From NCBI GenBank assembly GCA_023053685.1, contig JALIGW010000002.1, forward strand, positions 41,857,720-41,921,719: a DNA stretch of 64,000 bases. Direction: 5' to 3'. The DNA comes from Diadophis punctatus similis (taxonomy: Eukaryota > Chordata > Lepidosauria > Squamata > Dipsadidae). A model generated the notes under the pieces. That model had not been told where the DNA came from, did not search any database, and was given only the letters and a program-made list of their open reading frames with translations. Position 1 is the first letter of the stretch; each line of letters begins with the position of its first letter. This document shows positions 35,976-48,239 of this stretch, piece by piece. Made by a program: the position numbers and the translations under genes.

Positions 35976-36779
35976 TTTTAAAAAATGTTTGCTTTTACTT
36001 TATTGATAACATCTAGATCTATGGATATAGAATACAGAAAATTTAAAATGAATGACTGTACCAGAATACTTAATTATTCCTCTGTGGGAATTGAATCCAG
36101 TTCAGGGTTATCAACCAGTCCTAAGCTCAGAGTTTGATAAGAAGAATTCACATTAACCTCACAGAAGAGCTGGAGATCTAATGGTTTATTCCAACAAAGG
36201 AATCATGGGTCAATGCTGCCTCTTAAATCAGGCTGCGGCCAGCTGTCTTTAATCATTTACAAGACTTATTCCTGTGTTGGTCAAGGAGACTCATAAAATG
36301 CCATTTCTCTTCTCTACTCAACAGGGGCTGAGACACCTTATGTTTTTATCATCTGAGTGTCCCAGCTGTTCAGGTGGTGTCTATGTTTGATCAATCTCAG
36401 GTGATTTCTGGTTTTGTGTCTCCTGAGGTTGACATTACACAGGTATGCTAGAGTCTTTTTCTCAGCATTTGAGTCATCTGATTCCTGGATCATGAAAGAA
36501 GGCAATGAGAAACTTAGACATGATCATTACTAAGGATGTTTCAATGGCAACATCAGAACAGTCAAACAATGCTTTTTTTAAGAGTAGTTGTGAAAGCTAA
36601 ATATTGTGGAAAATATGAGGGGGGGGGAGAAAAACAAACCTTGAGATTAGGGATGTGAAGACAAGTACTAAGAGTATGCACTGCAAAGGAACAGGATAAA
36701 CAATGACAATGCCAGTGAGCAGAAATTCAAATGATTTGGGAATATGATGGAGGAGATAAATAAACTAGGAAAAAAAGCA

Positions 36780-36986
<207 letters not shown>

Positions 36987-37035
36987 TGTTCTTATAAGCC
37001 ACCCAATCCCGTAGGACTCAGGGCGGCCTACAACA
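36987..37035 (-). repeat. retroposon tail (GGGYGGC-ATA family), minus strand
   Basis: The minus strand reads 'ccgccctgagtcctacggga', then 'gggtggcttataagaacaat' and enters the (ATT)n tract. It is the same motif as at 6556. Confidence 0.7.
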
Positions 37036-37339
37036 GATGCTTCGCAAGATTGTAAGGAGAAGAAATAATGAAGGACCATGGAGAAATTCAATGGACAGGA
37101 TCAAGGAGATACTGGAATGTCCTTGGGAGAGCTAACGACTTACTGCCAGGAACAGGCAGAGGTGATAGAATGAGATTGGGTCAGTGGCACTTCAGTAACT
37201 ATCTCTATATTTGAACTTCCTGCCAACTGACAATCAAGGCCTGACAGATATACATTCTCTTTCTGATCTATTTTTAAAAAAAATAGAAAGGGAAATCAGA
37301 ACATGACTTCTGCTAACTGTTTTATTTTTCATTTCTACA

Positions 37340-37827
37340 TACCGTATTTTTCGGAGTATAAGACGCACCGGAGTATAAGACGCACCTTAGTTTTTGGGGA
37401 GGAAAATAGGGGAAAACAATCTGCCTACCAGGTATTCATCTGGCTAGCATCCTTAGTCTGGTCAGCTTCAGCACATTATTTTATCTCCTGGTTAGGACTT
37501 AAAAAAACCTTCTGAGAGAATAACAATGAAAGAGCCTGCAAGCCAGTAAGAGCTGGGAAGATCGTTAGCACCTGGTTAGGGCTAGAAAACAACTTCTTTG
37601 GAGCAAGTAGAGCAATGAAAAAAAACCCTGCAAAGACTTAGGGCTGGAAAAACATTCTTTGGAGAGAGTAACAATGAAAAAGCCTGCAAGGTAAGAGCTG
37701 GGAAGATCTGTTAGCACCTAGTTAGGGCTGGAAAAAAAAAGCTACATTCGAAGTATAAGACGCACCTGAATTTTCAGCCACTTTTAGGGAGGAAAAAGGT
37801 GCGTCTTATACTCCGAAAAATACAGTA
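37340..37827 (+). mobile_element. TA-flanked MITE (GTATTTTTCGG ends), copy 1
   Basis: The element 37342-37825 (484 bp) lies between TA dinucleotides (37340-37341 and 37826-37827). The ends CCGTATTTTTCGGAGTATAA and TTATACTCCGAAAAATACAG are complementary with one mismatch, as is the adjoining GACGCACC. A 17-bp unit (cggagtataagacgcac) is doubled at the left end. The TA duplication points to the Tc1/mariner superfamily, but no transposase is present. Confidence 0.85.
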
Positions 37828-37829
37828 AA

Positions 37830-40495
37830 TGAATTTTCACAACCTATTTTGCATAAATAAACATCTATAAAACAAGATAGAAACATTAAAATTGGATTTA
37901 TATGACCCTCTATCTCCGAACAGCCCTGAGTAAAAAATTTAGAAATTTGCGTTTAGAAATTTAGAAATTAGCATGTCACATATAGGATCATTTTTATAGA
38001 AATACATTGAGTTAAGTACTGATATACTATTTTACTAGTCATGACAGATTGGTCATGATTTGTGTTGATGGAACTACTGACATTGTGACAGAAGTTAACT
38101 TTGTTTATCAGCATAGTTTATTCATTTTGCATTAATGGCTCATACAGTAAGATATCAGAAAGACAAATAATACTTAAATAATTTCAATTTCTGACTACAA
38201 AAGTAGAAAAAACATGGATTTTCAGAATGAACCTAATGTACAGATGGCTAAGAGAAGTTTTCACAGACATGCGAAAGACTGAAAGTATGTTTAGACTAAA
38301 CTATGCGTGAGACAGGATTTCTATCATTCTATCCCTATATCTTTATTATCCTAAAAGCAGCTGAATTTGGTTTGATGTCACAACATAAAAGGAAGGAAAG
38401 GTTAAAGTCAAAAATTTCCCTGTTTTCTGAGATATTCTTAGTTTGTATAGGAAAGCACACCCCAGTGTTATTCAGAAGCTCTTGTAGCAAAGAAAAACTA
38501 GGAGATCTAATAACAAAACTGCCTTGTGTGTATTTTTGTCCTTAGTCCTTTAGAATATACCTGCATTGTTTTCTGTTAGATGTTTGGAGATGTAACATAA
38601 GTTACCATTATGTTTTATGTTCATATCACATTTGACTTCTTATATTTGCATTTTGCAAAACTGTGTTAGTGCAGATTTATTATATTTATACCAGGCTTTA
38701 GCATGCTCATATTAGTGGATTCCCACTTTACCTGGAAATTTGAAGCTCCAGCAGAAAACAGAATTTACTTAAGCATAACAAATAACTAGTTTTCTAACCA
38801 GAAATTGGTTTTCCATTCATAAAGAGGGAATGTTGCATGATTATTCTGCAACATGGAAATGGTATATGTACTGCATGTAATAGGGGACCCATGCTCACAT
38901 ATCAGATCCCATGGATAATATCTAAATAGCCCTAGACTTATGGGAAGAATTGGGTGAATTGAATTGAAGTGGAACTAGCATTTCTCATCTATCGAGATCT
39001 GTGTCAGTATCACATATATTCAACCAAGATAAACCATCCAAATTTCATTAGGATAATTTAAACATAATAATATGATTATTTGCTTCTAATCATATTTTTT
39101 GTCTTATCTTTATTCTTGTGTGTGAAATGTTGAATACAATTTATACATGTTCATTTAGAGCACTAGGGCGCTCTAAACATGGGTTACAATAAAAACATGG
39201 GTTATAATGGATTCCAATTAGGGGGCACCTCCATTTCACTTACAAAGAAATTCATGATGGATTTATCCAGCATTCCTCTTTAGAGGCTATTTGGTACAGA
39301 AGACCACTTGCATGCTAAATGGAATAACACAAAAGAAACATGAGAAACAATGAGGCATTTTTTAAAAAAGAAAGGAAATGAATTTCATTTGTCTTGGTTC
39401 TGTATAATTTGGCCATTTTTATGGGAGTTTATTTAGACATTTAAACTCAAACTCTGAGTTTTCCAAACATTATTAAATCAATTGCCTACCAAATAAAGTA
39501 ACTATTTGCAACTATCTGTTGCAAAATGAGATAAATACTTGTACCAGCCCTACGGTAGCATATATGTATTTACATGCATTTTCAAAGACATTGGAAAACT
39601 TTTGTGCTGAGTTTTGATTGAGTTCTCATTTGCATGTGACAATATGTCCTGCAGCAGAATACTCAGACATGAGATCTTTGTGTTTAGGACACTGACCACA
39701 TAATGGAAATTACTTCAGTTTTTCTAAAGCCAAGTGGTGTTTTAGGGTTATTTACAGTCTTTTCCCATCCAGTAAATAACACCTAACATCTGTGGTAAGT
39801 ACTGCATTCTGTCACTAAAGAGGCATCTTCAGAGTCCAGCCCTTATTATCTTGTGTGATAATAATTTGTCTGCCAATTCAGACCCCTGTCATTTATTTGA
39901 ACTCTTATAACATTCTGTAATGGTGATGTGATGGCTTTTATGGTTTCCATTAATTATGCCTGGACTGCAGAGTCTTTTACATACTTTTGCTGTGAGAAAA
40001 GGCAGTTGTCTTTCTTCCATCTATGACTACGACTTTGTTTCTGGATGAATATATCCAGGGTATACAGAATGATGTGATATTTTCAAGATAGGTAGGTGGA
40101 ATCTTGTTACTAATCTTTAGAAAAATAGTGAAATGTTGGTAAATGTTATTTACCAGCAACTCCCTAGGAATTCAAGGCTTCTGGACTCAAAATGTAAAGT
40201 TCTGTTTCCACTGTTTATCAACTATCCTTAAATTGTCCAGAAGAAAATGTCATCAATGGAACAGCAGTATTACACGGTAAGGCTTAACAATCTCTGAATG
40301 GTTGACATGATTGAAAAGAGATTCAGTCAACTCATTCCTTGGAATCGGAACAGGTGCTTTCAAGTTGCTTCATGGATTTAAGAGAGTTCAGAGTTTCTGG
40401 ATCTGCAGAGTTGCAAACATAGTCACAGTACTATTTTCACATACGGATAAACTAAGACAGAAGGGGATCTACTGTAAAGAGCATTCCAATATATT
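37830..40495. other. single-copy AT-rich DNA, no gene recognised
   Basis: I find no repeat family or domain. A short doubled motif (acatgggttacaat / acatgggttataat) lies near 39177-39208. Confidence 0.5.
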
Positions 40496-40499
40496 AACA

Positions 40500-41000
40500 G
40501 ATTAACAGAGTTGGAAGGGACCTTGTAGTTTATCTAGTCCAACTCCCCACTCAAGCAGGAGACCCTATACCATTTCTGACAAATGGCAGTCCAATCTCTT
40601 CTTGAAAGCCTCCAGTGATGAAGCTCCCACAACTTCTAAAGGCAAGTTGTTCCATTGGTTGATTGTTCTCACTGTCAGAAAATTTCTCCTTATTTCTAAG
40701 TTGAATCTCCCCTTGATCAGTTTCCATCCATTTTTCCTTGTCTGGTCTTCAGTGGCTTGGAAAATAGCTTGACCCCTTCCTCTCTGTGGCAGCCCCTCAA
40801 ATATTGGAATGCTGCTATTTATGTTTCCCCTGGTCCTTCTCTTCAATAGACTAGCCATGCCCAGTTCCTGTAACGGTTCTTCATATGTTTTACTCTCCTG
40901 TCCCCTAATCATACTGGTTGGTCTTCTCTGCACTTTTTCTAGAATCTCAATATCTTTTTTATTTTCATGAATAGTCAACCAACATTCTTTCTCTACTCCA
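40500..41000 (-). mobile_element. CR1 LINE 3' end, minus strand
   Basis: The plus strand shows the mirrored CR1 terminus 'cagagttggaagggacct' and 'ctagtccaactccccactc'. The minus-strand coding lies at 40565-40978. Little 3' UTR is present, and the 5' part is lost. Confidence 0.9.
40565..40978 (-). pseudogene. CR1 reverse-transcriptase C-terminal fragment
   Basis: An open stretch of 137 codons with CR1 C-terminal blocks in order: EILEKVQRRPTSMIRG (residues 12-27), EEPLQELGMASLLKRR (33-48), RGNINSSIP (50-58), and NFLTVRTINQWNNLPLEVV (98-116). It ends SLEAFKKRLDCHLSEMV before the stop. The catalytic core is absent (5' truncation). It is open over its full length, so it is younger than the L1 at 26 kb. 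Confidence 0.9.
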
Positions 41001-41147
41001 TAAAGTTGTTGCTAGGCTTTATTTGATTGAAAAGAAAAAGAGAGAATCAATTCATACATTTATTTGCTGTTTGAATGGATATGAAGTAGATTTTATATCA
41101 CAGAGTAACAGGATACAGAATTTTGCTTATATTATATGCACAGTATG

Positions 41148-41559
41148 TACCGTATTTTTCGGACTATAAGATGCACCTTTCCCCCCCCCAAAAGAGGTTG
41201 AAAATTTGGGTGCGTCTTATAGTCTGAACGTAGCTTTTTCAAAGCTTTTTTTTCCAGCCTTCACGAGATGCTAATGATCTTCCCGGCTCTTACCGCCTTG
41301 CAGGCTTTTTTTCATTGCTAATCGCTCCGAAGAAGATTTTTTCCAGCCTTAAGTCTTTGCAGGCTTTTTTTCATTGCTACTTGCTCCAAATAAGGTTTTT
41401 TTAAGTCCTAACCAAGGGATAAAATGTGCTGAAGCTGACCAGACTAAGGATGCTAGCCGGATGAATACCTGGTAGGCAGATTTGTTTTCCTATTTTCCTC
41501 CCCAAAAACTAAGGTGCATCTTATATTCCGGTCCGTCTTATACTCCGAAAAATATAGTA
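41148..41559 (-). mobile_element. TA-flanked MITE (GTATTTTTCGG ends), copy 2, inverse orientation
   Basis: The element 41150-41557 (408 bp) lies between TA dinucleotides, with ends CCGTATTTTTCGGACTATAA and TTATACTCCGAAAAATATAG. Its interior (for example 'ctggtaggcagatttgtttt') is the complement of copy 1, with about 75 bp fewer. Confidence 0.85.
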
Positions 41560-41631
41560 CTTTTTTTTTACTAAAGGTGTTTAAACAAAATTGTAAGGCA
41601 AACAACTCTCAGAAAAAAGCTAACATTAATG

Positions 41632-42082
41632 ACCTATACCAGTGATGGTGAACCTTTTTTTCCTTGGGTGCCAAAAGTGCATGTGCGCATGCTATCGCAC
41701 ATGCGCGAGTGCCCACACCCATAATTCACTGCCTAGGGATGGCAACAATGGCCTGCCCCGCTCCCCCAGAGGCCCTCTGGAGGCCAGAAATGGCCCATTT
41801 CCCAACTTCTGGTGGACCCGGTAGACACATTTTTTGCCCTCCCTAGGCTCCAAAGGCTCCCCTGGAGCCTAGGAAGGGCAAAAACGCCCTCCCCCATCCC
41901 CCCGGAGGCCCTCCAGAAGCCAAAAACACCCTCCCAGAGCCTCCATGTGAGCCAAAAACCAGCTGGCCGGCGCGCACATGCGCGCTGGGGCTGAGCTAGG
42001 CAACAGTTTGCGTGCCGGTAAATATGGCTCCGCGTGCGACCTGTGGCACGCATGCCATAGGTTCGCCATCACTGACCTATAC
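41632..42082. mobile_element. hAT element (CAGTGATGGCGAACC family) with TSD ACCTATAC
   Basis: The element 41640-42074 (435 bp) is flanked by ACCTATAC at 41632-41639 and 42075-42082. The ends are CAGTGATGGTGAACC and GGTTCGCCATCACTG. The GC-rich body is related to 14612-15025 and 19823-20220. Open frames inside are not genes. Confidence 0.96.
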
Positions 42083-43860
42083 CAACAAGCCTTCCAATCC
42101 AGCAAAGAAAGAGGTCAAAGAGTGGTTGTATAGCATTCAGGGTTTAAAACATTATTAGAATTTTTGAACATTTTTTATTTTGACTGGTAGATAAAAGAAG
42201 TGCAGGGAAATTACTTAAAAAGATTATTGTGGGAAAATAATTGAAGTTTATCTTTCTGGGACTTCGCTTAATGTTCTCTAAAATGTCTGGCATCTTACTG
42301 TAATAACAGTCTCTCCCCCTAAAGATACAATGGCAATATTTCCCATGATAGTTTCCCTAAGGGGAAATGTTTTCTAGAAATTGGTTCAAATAAGCTGTGG
42401 CTTTCAAATCCCAGGTTATAAATTGAAATCAAATCATGTCACCTTTGAATCAGATCTATTTTATACAACCGTAATACAAATATTATCTTTACAATTTGGG
42501 ATACATAAACAATTATGTACCATGTGGATTGTAAAATAACATGATTGATTGATTTTTCAATCAGAATCATAAACATTCAGTTTCTCTAACATGTATTCCT
42601 TAATCCATCTATATACATTTTTTTTTCATAAAACATGTACAAATAAACAAATCCCTAACACATTTAATGCTGACTATCAAACCTTGGCCAGTTTCAATAC
42701 TTCAATGTAATAATTTGGAATTTGTTAAACTTCAAAGGTTATGAATTTTCTTTTGATAAGACACTTCACCCCAACAGGCCGGGTCATTTTCAAGGTACTT
42801 CACCTTGAGATATCAAATGCATTGAGTGGGTCTTACTTGGCCAGCTCCTTCATTGTTACAAAAGAGGTTAATTTGTTTTTGGCTTTTTTGTTGAAACACA
42901 AGCATGCAGCTGAACAGCACTAAGATTCTACAACTAGATTCGATGTGAGATCCACAGCCACCCTTTTGAGAAAAGCCTTGAAGACATGGCTATGCCAACT
43001 AGCCTGGGACACCAGTGGAGGGAGGGGTGGCATTTTGGAATGGCTAACGGAATACATAACATTCTACCTATTTCATTTACTTTGCTGCCTTACTCTCCAT
43101 CCTTGTTAGTTTTATTTTAATTTTATGATCAATGTTTTATAGTACCTTTTAGTTGAATATTTGTAAATAAACAAGAGTCACCTTTGGCAAGATGGAGGTC
43201 AGTAAAGTTTAATTAATAATAATTCCAAAATACAAAGACATGCAAATAAAAATAGAATGATTACAGCAAAAGAAACAAAGGCAGTATCAATAGTAATAGG
43301 TGCCTTGGGTGCAACGTTAAAATAACTGGAGCACCACATGAACACCATTGGCAAAATCACCATCAGTCATTTGCAAAAGCCAGCTTTACTCAGAACAGCT
43401 TACATTCTTCAACAATAATTTTAACACTATCAAACACCCAGATCTGTCTTTGGGAAGAACTCAATACAGGGATAAAAATGTCAAATCTAGTCTGAACATC
43501 TGACTGATTGTGCAATGAACCATAATAATAATAGTTAGTGCAGATTTAAGCAACCTGCCATATTATGGAAATAAGATATTATAGTCTGCAATAATTCTGA
43601 TGCATTGGTTTCTACTTTATTTGGGTGAAATTCCAGATGCTGATTGTACTAAAATAACCAATATGGTTTAGAATCTGAGAATCTTAGAGATCATTTATCC
43701 AAATAGGTTTGGTCTGAAAGAGATATAATCTGGCATATCCCCAGCTACTAGTAGATAAGAAAGATGGAATTCAAACTGCAAAAGAGTGTACTTAGAGTAT
43801 TGACTTTGGAAAGTTAACAATGGATTAAGGGTCCAGAGGGATTTGGAATTATAATTTTGA
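42083..43860. other. no gene recognised; one possible LINE scrap
   Basis: AT-rich DNA. At 42930-43020 the plus strand reads LRKALKTWLCQLAW, which resembles the very C-terminus of L2/CR1-like LINE proteins, followed by T-rich 3'-UTR-like sequence. This is too short to be certain. Confidence 0.4.
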
Positions 43861-43865
43861 AATGA

Positions 43866-43940
43866 TAATAGCCTAAGCAGGGGGTTGGACTAGAAGCTCT
43901 CCAAGGTCCCTTCCAACTCTGTTATTCTATTCTATTCTAA
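43866..43940 (+). mobile_element. CR1 3' tail with short (ATTCT)n
   Basis: 'agcagggggttggactagaa' and 'cccttccaactctgttattc' form the canonical CR1 3' terminus, followed by ATTCTATTCTATTCTA. Confidence 0.85.
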
Positions 43941-44214
43941 GAATTTTTCCTGGGATTTTAAATTTATTTTAAAAAAATCCTTCCCATGATTGTTTGGATT
44001 TCCTTAAAAGAGAAGATGATAATGGGTCTTTGAATATTTGATACTAGATGGAGCTAGAGAATAATAAATTTACCCTGTTAATAAAAAATGGAGCAAAAAA
44101 CCTTGATATATATTTTTGAACATTGATTTTTGAAATTATTTGATATGATTGATGAATGGTGAGTTAATGAAGTTCTAGAATAAGGAAATAAGACTGCATT
44201 ACTATTACTATTAG

Positions 44215-44465
44215 TCTTCTCATCATTTCTATCACCCATCTCCTCCCACTTATGATTGTACGACTGTAACTTGTTGCTTGTATGTATGATGTATGATTTA
44301 CATTAATATGGATTGTTTCCTGATTGCTTATTTGTACCCTATGACAATAATTAAGTGCTGTACCTCATGATTCTTGACAAATGTATCTTTTCTTTTATGT
44401 ACACTGAGAGCATATGCACCAAAGACAAATTCCTTGTGTGTCCAATCATACTTGGACAATAAAGA
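44215..44465 (+). mobile_element. snake-type CR1/L3-like 3' UTR
   Basis: The stretch ends 'cacc...gacaaattccttgtg' and 'cttggacaataaagaattct' and passes directly into the long (ATTCT)n run. Snake genomes are reported to contain CR1 elements whose 3' ends seed such microsatellites. No coding is included. Confidence 0.65.
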
Positions 44466-44556
44466 ATTCTATTCTATTCTATTCTATTCTATTCTATTCT
44501 ATTCTATTCTATTCTATTCTATTCTATTCTATTCTATTCTATTCTATTCTATTCTA
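44466..44556. repeat. (ATTCT)n microsatellite
   Basis: About 18 perfect pentamers directly after a CR1-like 3' end that itself terminates AATTCT. Confidence 0.97.
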
Positions 44557-44999
44557 TAACTTCCAGTGAAGAATGGCAAATTGTTTTTATGGGGATTATG
44601 GAAGACATTATGATTGAAACAGCAGCTGAATGCTAGATCCAGACTGCTGACAAAATCACTCCAGATAAAGGAGAGATCTTGAGATTATCTGTATGTAACC
44701 AGAAAAGCTGAATTTTTGTGTTCATGTATGTGAATAGATGCCAGAAGCTCATTTTCTGCAGTCTCTTGCAAGCAGCTAGCTAGGACGTGCAGAATTCCAT
44801 CATGCTCAGAGGCATTAATGTAACATTTCATATATCCAAATTTCAAACAAACTTCATATTTTTAATCACTTTAGATGGAGTTTTTTTGCCCTTATTGTTT
44901 GTTAAAGATTAAAAAAACCTTCAGAACTACAAGTCTGGTAGTCTCTGGTTGAGTCTGTCTTCAATCCATTTAGAAAGAAAGTTATGCATTTAGTGTAAA

Positions 45000-46262
45000 G
45001 TTTTGTAAGAATTTTATTGTACAGCAAAAGGATGATTATAGTGCTGATTTCAGAAAGTTTTTAAATGGATTAAGTGTTGAAATGAATTTGAATTAAAGAA
45101 AGGCTTTGAAGTTAGTTAAAAGGATCCTCTCTCATGGTAAAATTCTTTTGTTTATATTTTGAGTTGATAAGAAGACTTTGAAGGTTGAACATGGGCACCA
45201 GATGACTACCTTAAAGGAAATGTTTGATATTTGGGCCCAAGGGGTTTTGGAGTTATTTAACTCTATAATGGAATTTAAAAAAGTGCTATTGAACAGGAAC
45301 AACCCCCATTGAGTAAAACTGAAATGGACTGTAAGATAGCTTTAAGAATTACAAATAACAAAGAAGAGATGGAAATATTGAATTTACAAATAGAATTGGA
45401 TGTTGTTTTAAATTTTGGAAAAGATATACAAATAATAAATCAAAGGAACATTGTGGTTTATTTATTTATTTTACTTTTACTTTGGAATATAAGGGATCTG
45501 CTAGAGTTACTTCACTGAAATTAGGACTTTGTAAAGATGACAGGAATTTCAAGAGAAGAGACAAAGAGCAGGTGAGAAAGCAGATGTTAGAACTTCATTT
45601 GTGAGACTTAAAGATCTCTGAGAGAAAGGAGAAAAATACAAAATTGGTTTACTTGATTATAATTAAAATAATGGGATGCTACCTCTGATTATGTTTAATG
45701 GATTTTTTTTTATTTAGACTGGATGATGATGGTTATTTTTGATAGTGCTTAATTATTTGGGGTTTTTTTTGGAAAAAAACGGGATAGAATTGCTATTATT
45801 TAAAGTAATAGATTAGAAGAAAATATTGAAAATGGAAATGGAGATATAAGTATTTAAGTTATTTTTTCCTTATTGGACTTTTGTTAATTAAGGACAGTTG
45901 AGGCTTTAGAGATGGGCTTGCAGTAAAGAGGATGAGATATTGAATGAAGAATTTATTATATTTTAAAAGATTTAAAAGTACATACGTGTACAATTGGGCA
46001 ATGTTCTTATTGGATGTACAAAAGAAGTTTTGAGGAATGACCAGCTTTGGATTTTGTTTTTAATTAAGGGATGAGTTATGTTGTATTAAGAGATGGTAAA
46101 AAGCTACTAAAATTGTTTATACTTGATTGAATGAATCAAAATTTACTTATCTGCCCCCTTTTTCTTTTTATTATATTTTTTCTTTTTTTCTTTTTTATAT
46201 TTTTTATAATATGCATTAGCTTTTATTCTTTCCATTTGTGTTTCTTAATAAAAGTATTGGGG
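45000..46262 (+). mobile_element. L1-like debris ending in an L1 3' terminus
   Basis: The last ~180 bp (46080-46262) match the L1 3' end at 13.8-14.4 kb ('ctactaaaattgtttatac', then a long T-rich run and AATAAAAGTATTGGG). Upstream, 45180-45560 has a Glu/Lys-rich, coiled-coil-like reading (FDIWAQGVLELFNSIMEF) that could be ORF1. No reverse transcriptase is found, so an internally deleted copy is likely. The upstream part is less certain than the tail. Confidence 0.5.
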
Positions 46263-47293
46263 GCGGGGGAGAAAAGTTCTTATAATACTACCTTTCTGTA
46301 GAACTTTTAAAGATTGAAGAGTTGAGAGAGATGACTATATTATGAAAAGTTTTTCCCCCCCTGGTAATTGAAGAGACGGTGTTAATGTTGTGAATGTTGA
46401 ACTATTATGGATATTTTACTGATTTACTGAAAAGATTAAGAACTACCGGTATATTTTTGTTATTTATGGTGATTTTATTGCACGGAAACCCAAAGAAATG
46501 AATAAAATCAGAGGGAAACACTGTATGATGTTTCAATCAAAGGCTTAAAACACTGTTAAATTGAAACATGCCCTTAAAGTTCAACCCAGTTCTAATAAAT
46601 ATCCCAGTGGCAAACTATCCTATTTGCAATTTGAACTCTAGCTTCTGACATTTCTTCTGTGGTCTAGACTTCAGTAGCACATTTGGTTTTGATTTTCCCT
46701 ATCGAGTAGATAAGGAAATAATGAGGATAAATCATATTTCTGTACAGACTGAGAAACTGCCAAGCAATTATTTTGCAATGATCATGCCCCATGTTTTAAG
46801 ACAAACAGATAAATGCCTTTTCTCTGGTTTTCATAGTATGAGTTTGGCAATTGTTTAGAGCAAGCAACGCTTCAAAGAGCACCAAAACAAATGGTGCGTT
46901 TGTGTTTTTTTTATTAACATGTTTAGTAAAAGATATGAGAGAAAATAGATTTGAAACTGAGTCAGGCTAATGGGTGCATCATGCTATATTTGTTCTGTGA
47001 GGTTGGATCTGACTTTATTCATACAATACATACAATACAAACCAGACTATACACTTTGGCATATAAGATAACATATGAGAAATGTTCACAAGTTAGATAT
47101 CTACAAGACTTCAGAACAATTTAAACTTAGCAGTAAAGAAAAGATCAAAGAAAGGAACTGCAGTTCCTTTCAAAACTGAAACTGGTTTTGATTTTCACTC
47201 ACATAGCATTGAAAAGACAGCAGGGTATGTTTTTCTTTCCAATTTTTGGAAAACTACCTGCACAGCTCCTACCCTTAGTCTGGGGAAGATAAC
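46263..47293. other. no gene recognised
   Basis: A G-rich run (46259-46272), possible further L1-like sequence to about 46480, then unclassified AT-rich DNA. Confidence 0.45.
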
Positions 47294-47301
47294 ATATAGA
47301 A

Positions 47302-47504
47302 CAGTGGTCTACAGCCTTTTGGGCACCAGAGACCAGTTTCATGGAGAGAGGATTTCCACGGACTTGAGGGGTGTGTGATTTTGCATGCTGCCTGAGTCCC
47401 ACAGATTTTGCATGCTGCCTGAGTCATTCACTTGTTTGTGCAGACCAGTTGTTGGCATGTTGCGAATTGGAGCCTGTCTGCAGACTGGGGGTTGGGGATT
47501 TCTG
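47302..47504. mobile_element. hAT MITE (CAGTGGTCTACAGCC end) abutting BovB
   Basis: The left end 'cagtggtctacagcctttt' and 'gggcaccagagaccagtttc', and the right end 'gggggttggggatttctg', match the layout of Charlie-type hAT elements. Flanks ATATAGAA and ATATATAG are only near-duplicates (ATATAG shared, offset 2 bp), so the boundary or duplication has mutated. A 'ttgcatgctgcctgagtc' segment is doubled inside. Confidence 0.7.
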
Positions 47505-48235
47505 ATATATAGAGAGAGTTGATTGAGACCTCAGTAAAGGAGAGTGCCAAAGTTGGCTTGAAACTTAACATTAAAAAAACTAAGATCATGGCATCCAGCC
47601 CTCTCTCTTCCTGGCAAATAGATGGGGAAGAAATGGAGATAGTGACAGATTTTATTTTCCTGGGCTCCAGGATCACCGCAGATGGGGACTGCAGCCAAGA
47701 AATTAAAAGACACTTGCTCCTGGGGAGGAAAGCTATGACAAATCTAGACAGTATACTAAAAAGCAGAGACATCACTCTGCCAACAAAAGTGCGAATAGTC
47801 AGGGCTATGGTTTTTCCAGTTGCAATGTATGGCTGTGAAAGTTGGACTATAAGGAAGGCTGAGCGCCAAAGAATTGAGGCCTTTGAACTATGGTGCTGGA
47901 GAAGACTCCTGCGAGTCCCTTGGACTGCAAGGCAATCAAACCTAGAGGAGATCAATCCTGACTGCTCTTTAGAAGGCCAGATCCTGAAGATGAAACTCAA
48001 ATACTTTGACCACCAAATGAGAAGGAAAGATTCACTGGAGAAGAGCCTAATGCTGGGAAGATTGAGGGCAAAAAAAGAAGGGGACAACAGAGCATGAGGT
48101 GGCTGGATAGAGTCACTGAAGCAGTAGGTGTGAGGTTAAATGGACTCCAGAGGATGGTAGAGAATAGGAAGGGCTGGAGGAATGTTGTCCATGAGGTTGC
48201 GATGGGTCGAACATGACTTTGCAACAAACAACAAA
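47505..48235 (+). mobile_element. BovB (RTE) LINE 3' portion
   Basis: A 5'-truncated BovB copy with the C-terminal part of ORF2 and a short 3' end ('gaacatgactttgcaacaaa'). It begins directly at the hAT end at 47504. BovB is the best-known case of a LINE spread horizontally between squamates and ruminants. Here it may have provided the machinery for the Sauria SINEs in the same window. Confidence 0.92.
47519..48097 (+). pseudogene. BovB ORF2 C-terminal fragment (reverse-transcriptase thumb and tail)
   Basis: 192 open codons: KVGLKLNIKKTKIM (residues 11-24), SSWQIDGEEMEIVTDFIFLG (30-49), ITADGDCSQEIKR (52-64), LPTKVRIVRAMVFPVAMYG (86-104), CESWTIRKAE (105-114), and FELWCWRRLLRVPWTARQSN (121-140). 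All follow the catalytic YADD region, which is missing through 5' truncation. Near 48070 a run of seven A precedes a frameshift; the next frame continues with MRWLDRVTEA to about 48210. It is the youngest-looking LINE coding in the window. It cannot be functional alone. Confidence 0.93.
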
Positions 48236-48239
48236 GTCT

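Noticed and set aside
47428..48087. 219-codon minus-strand frame
   Set aside because: It is the antisense shadow of the BovB coding fragment, whose plus-strand frame matches a known family.
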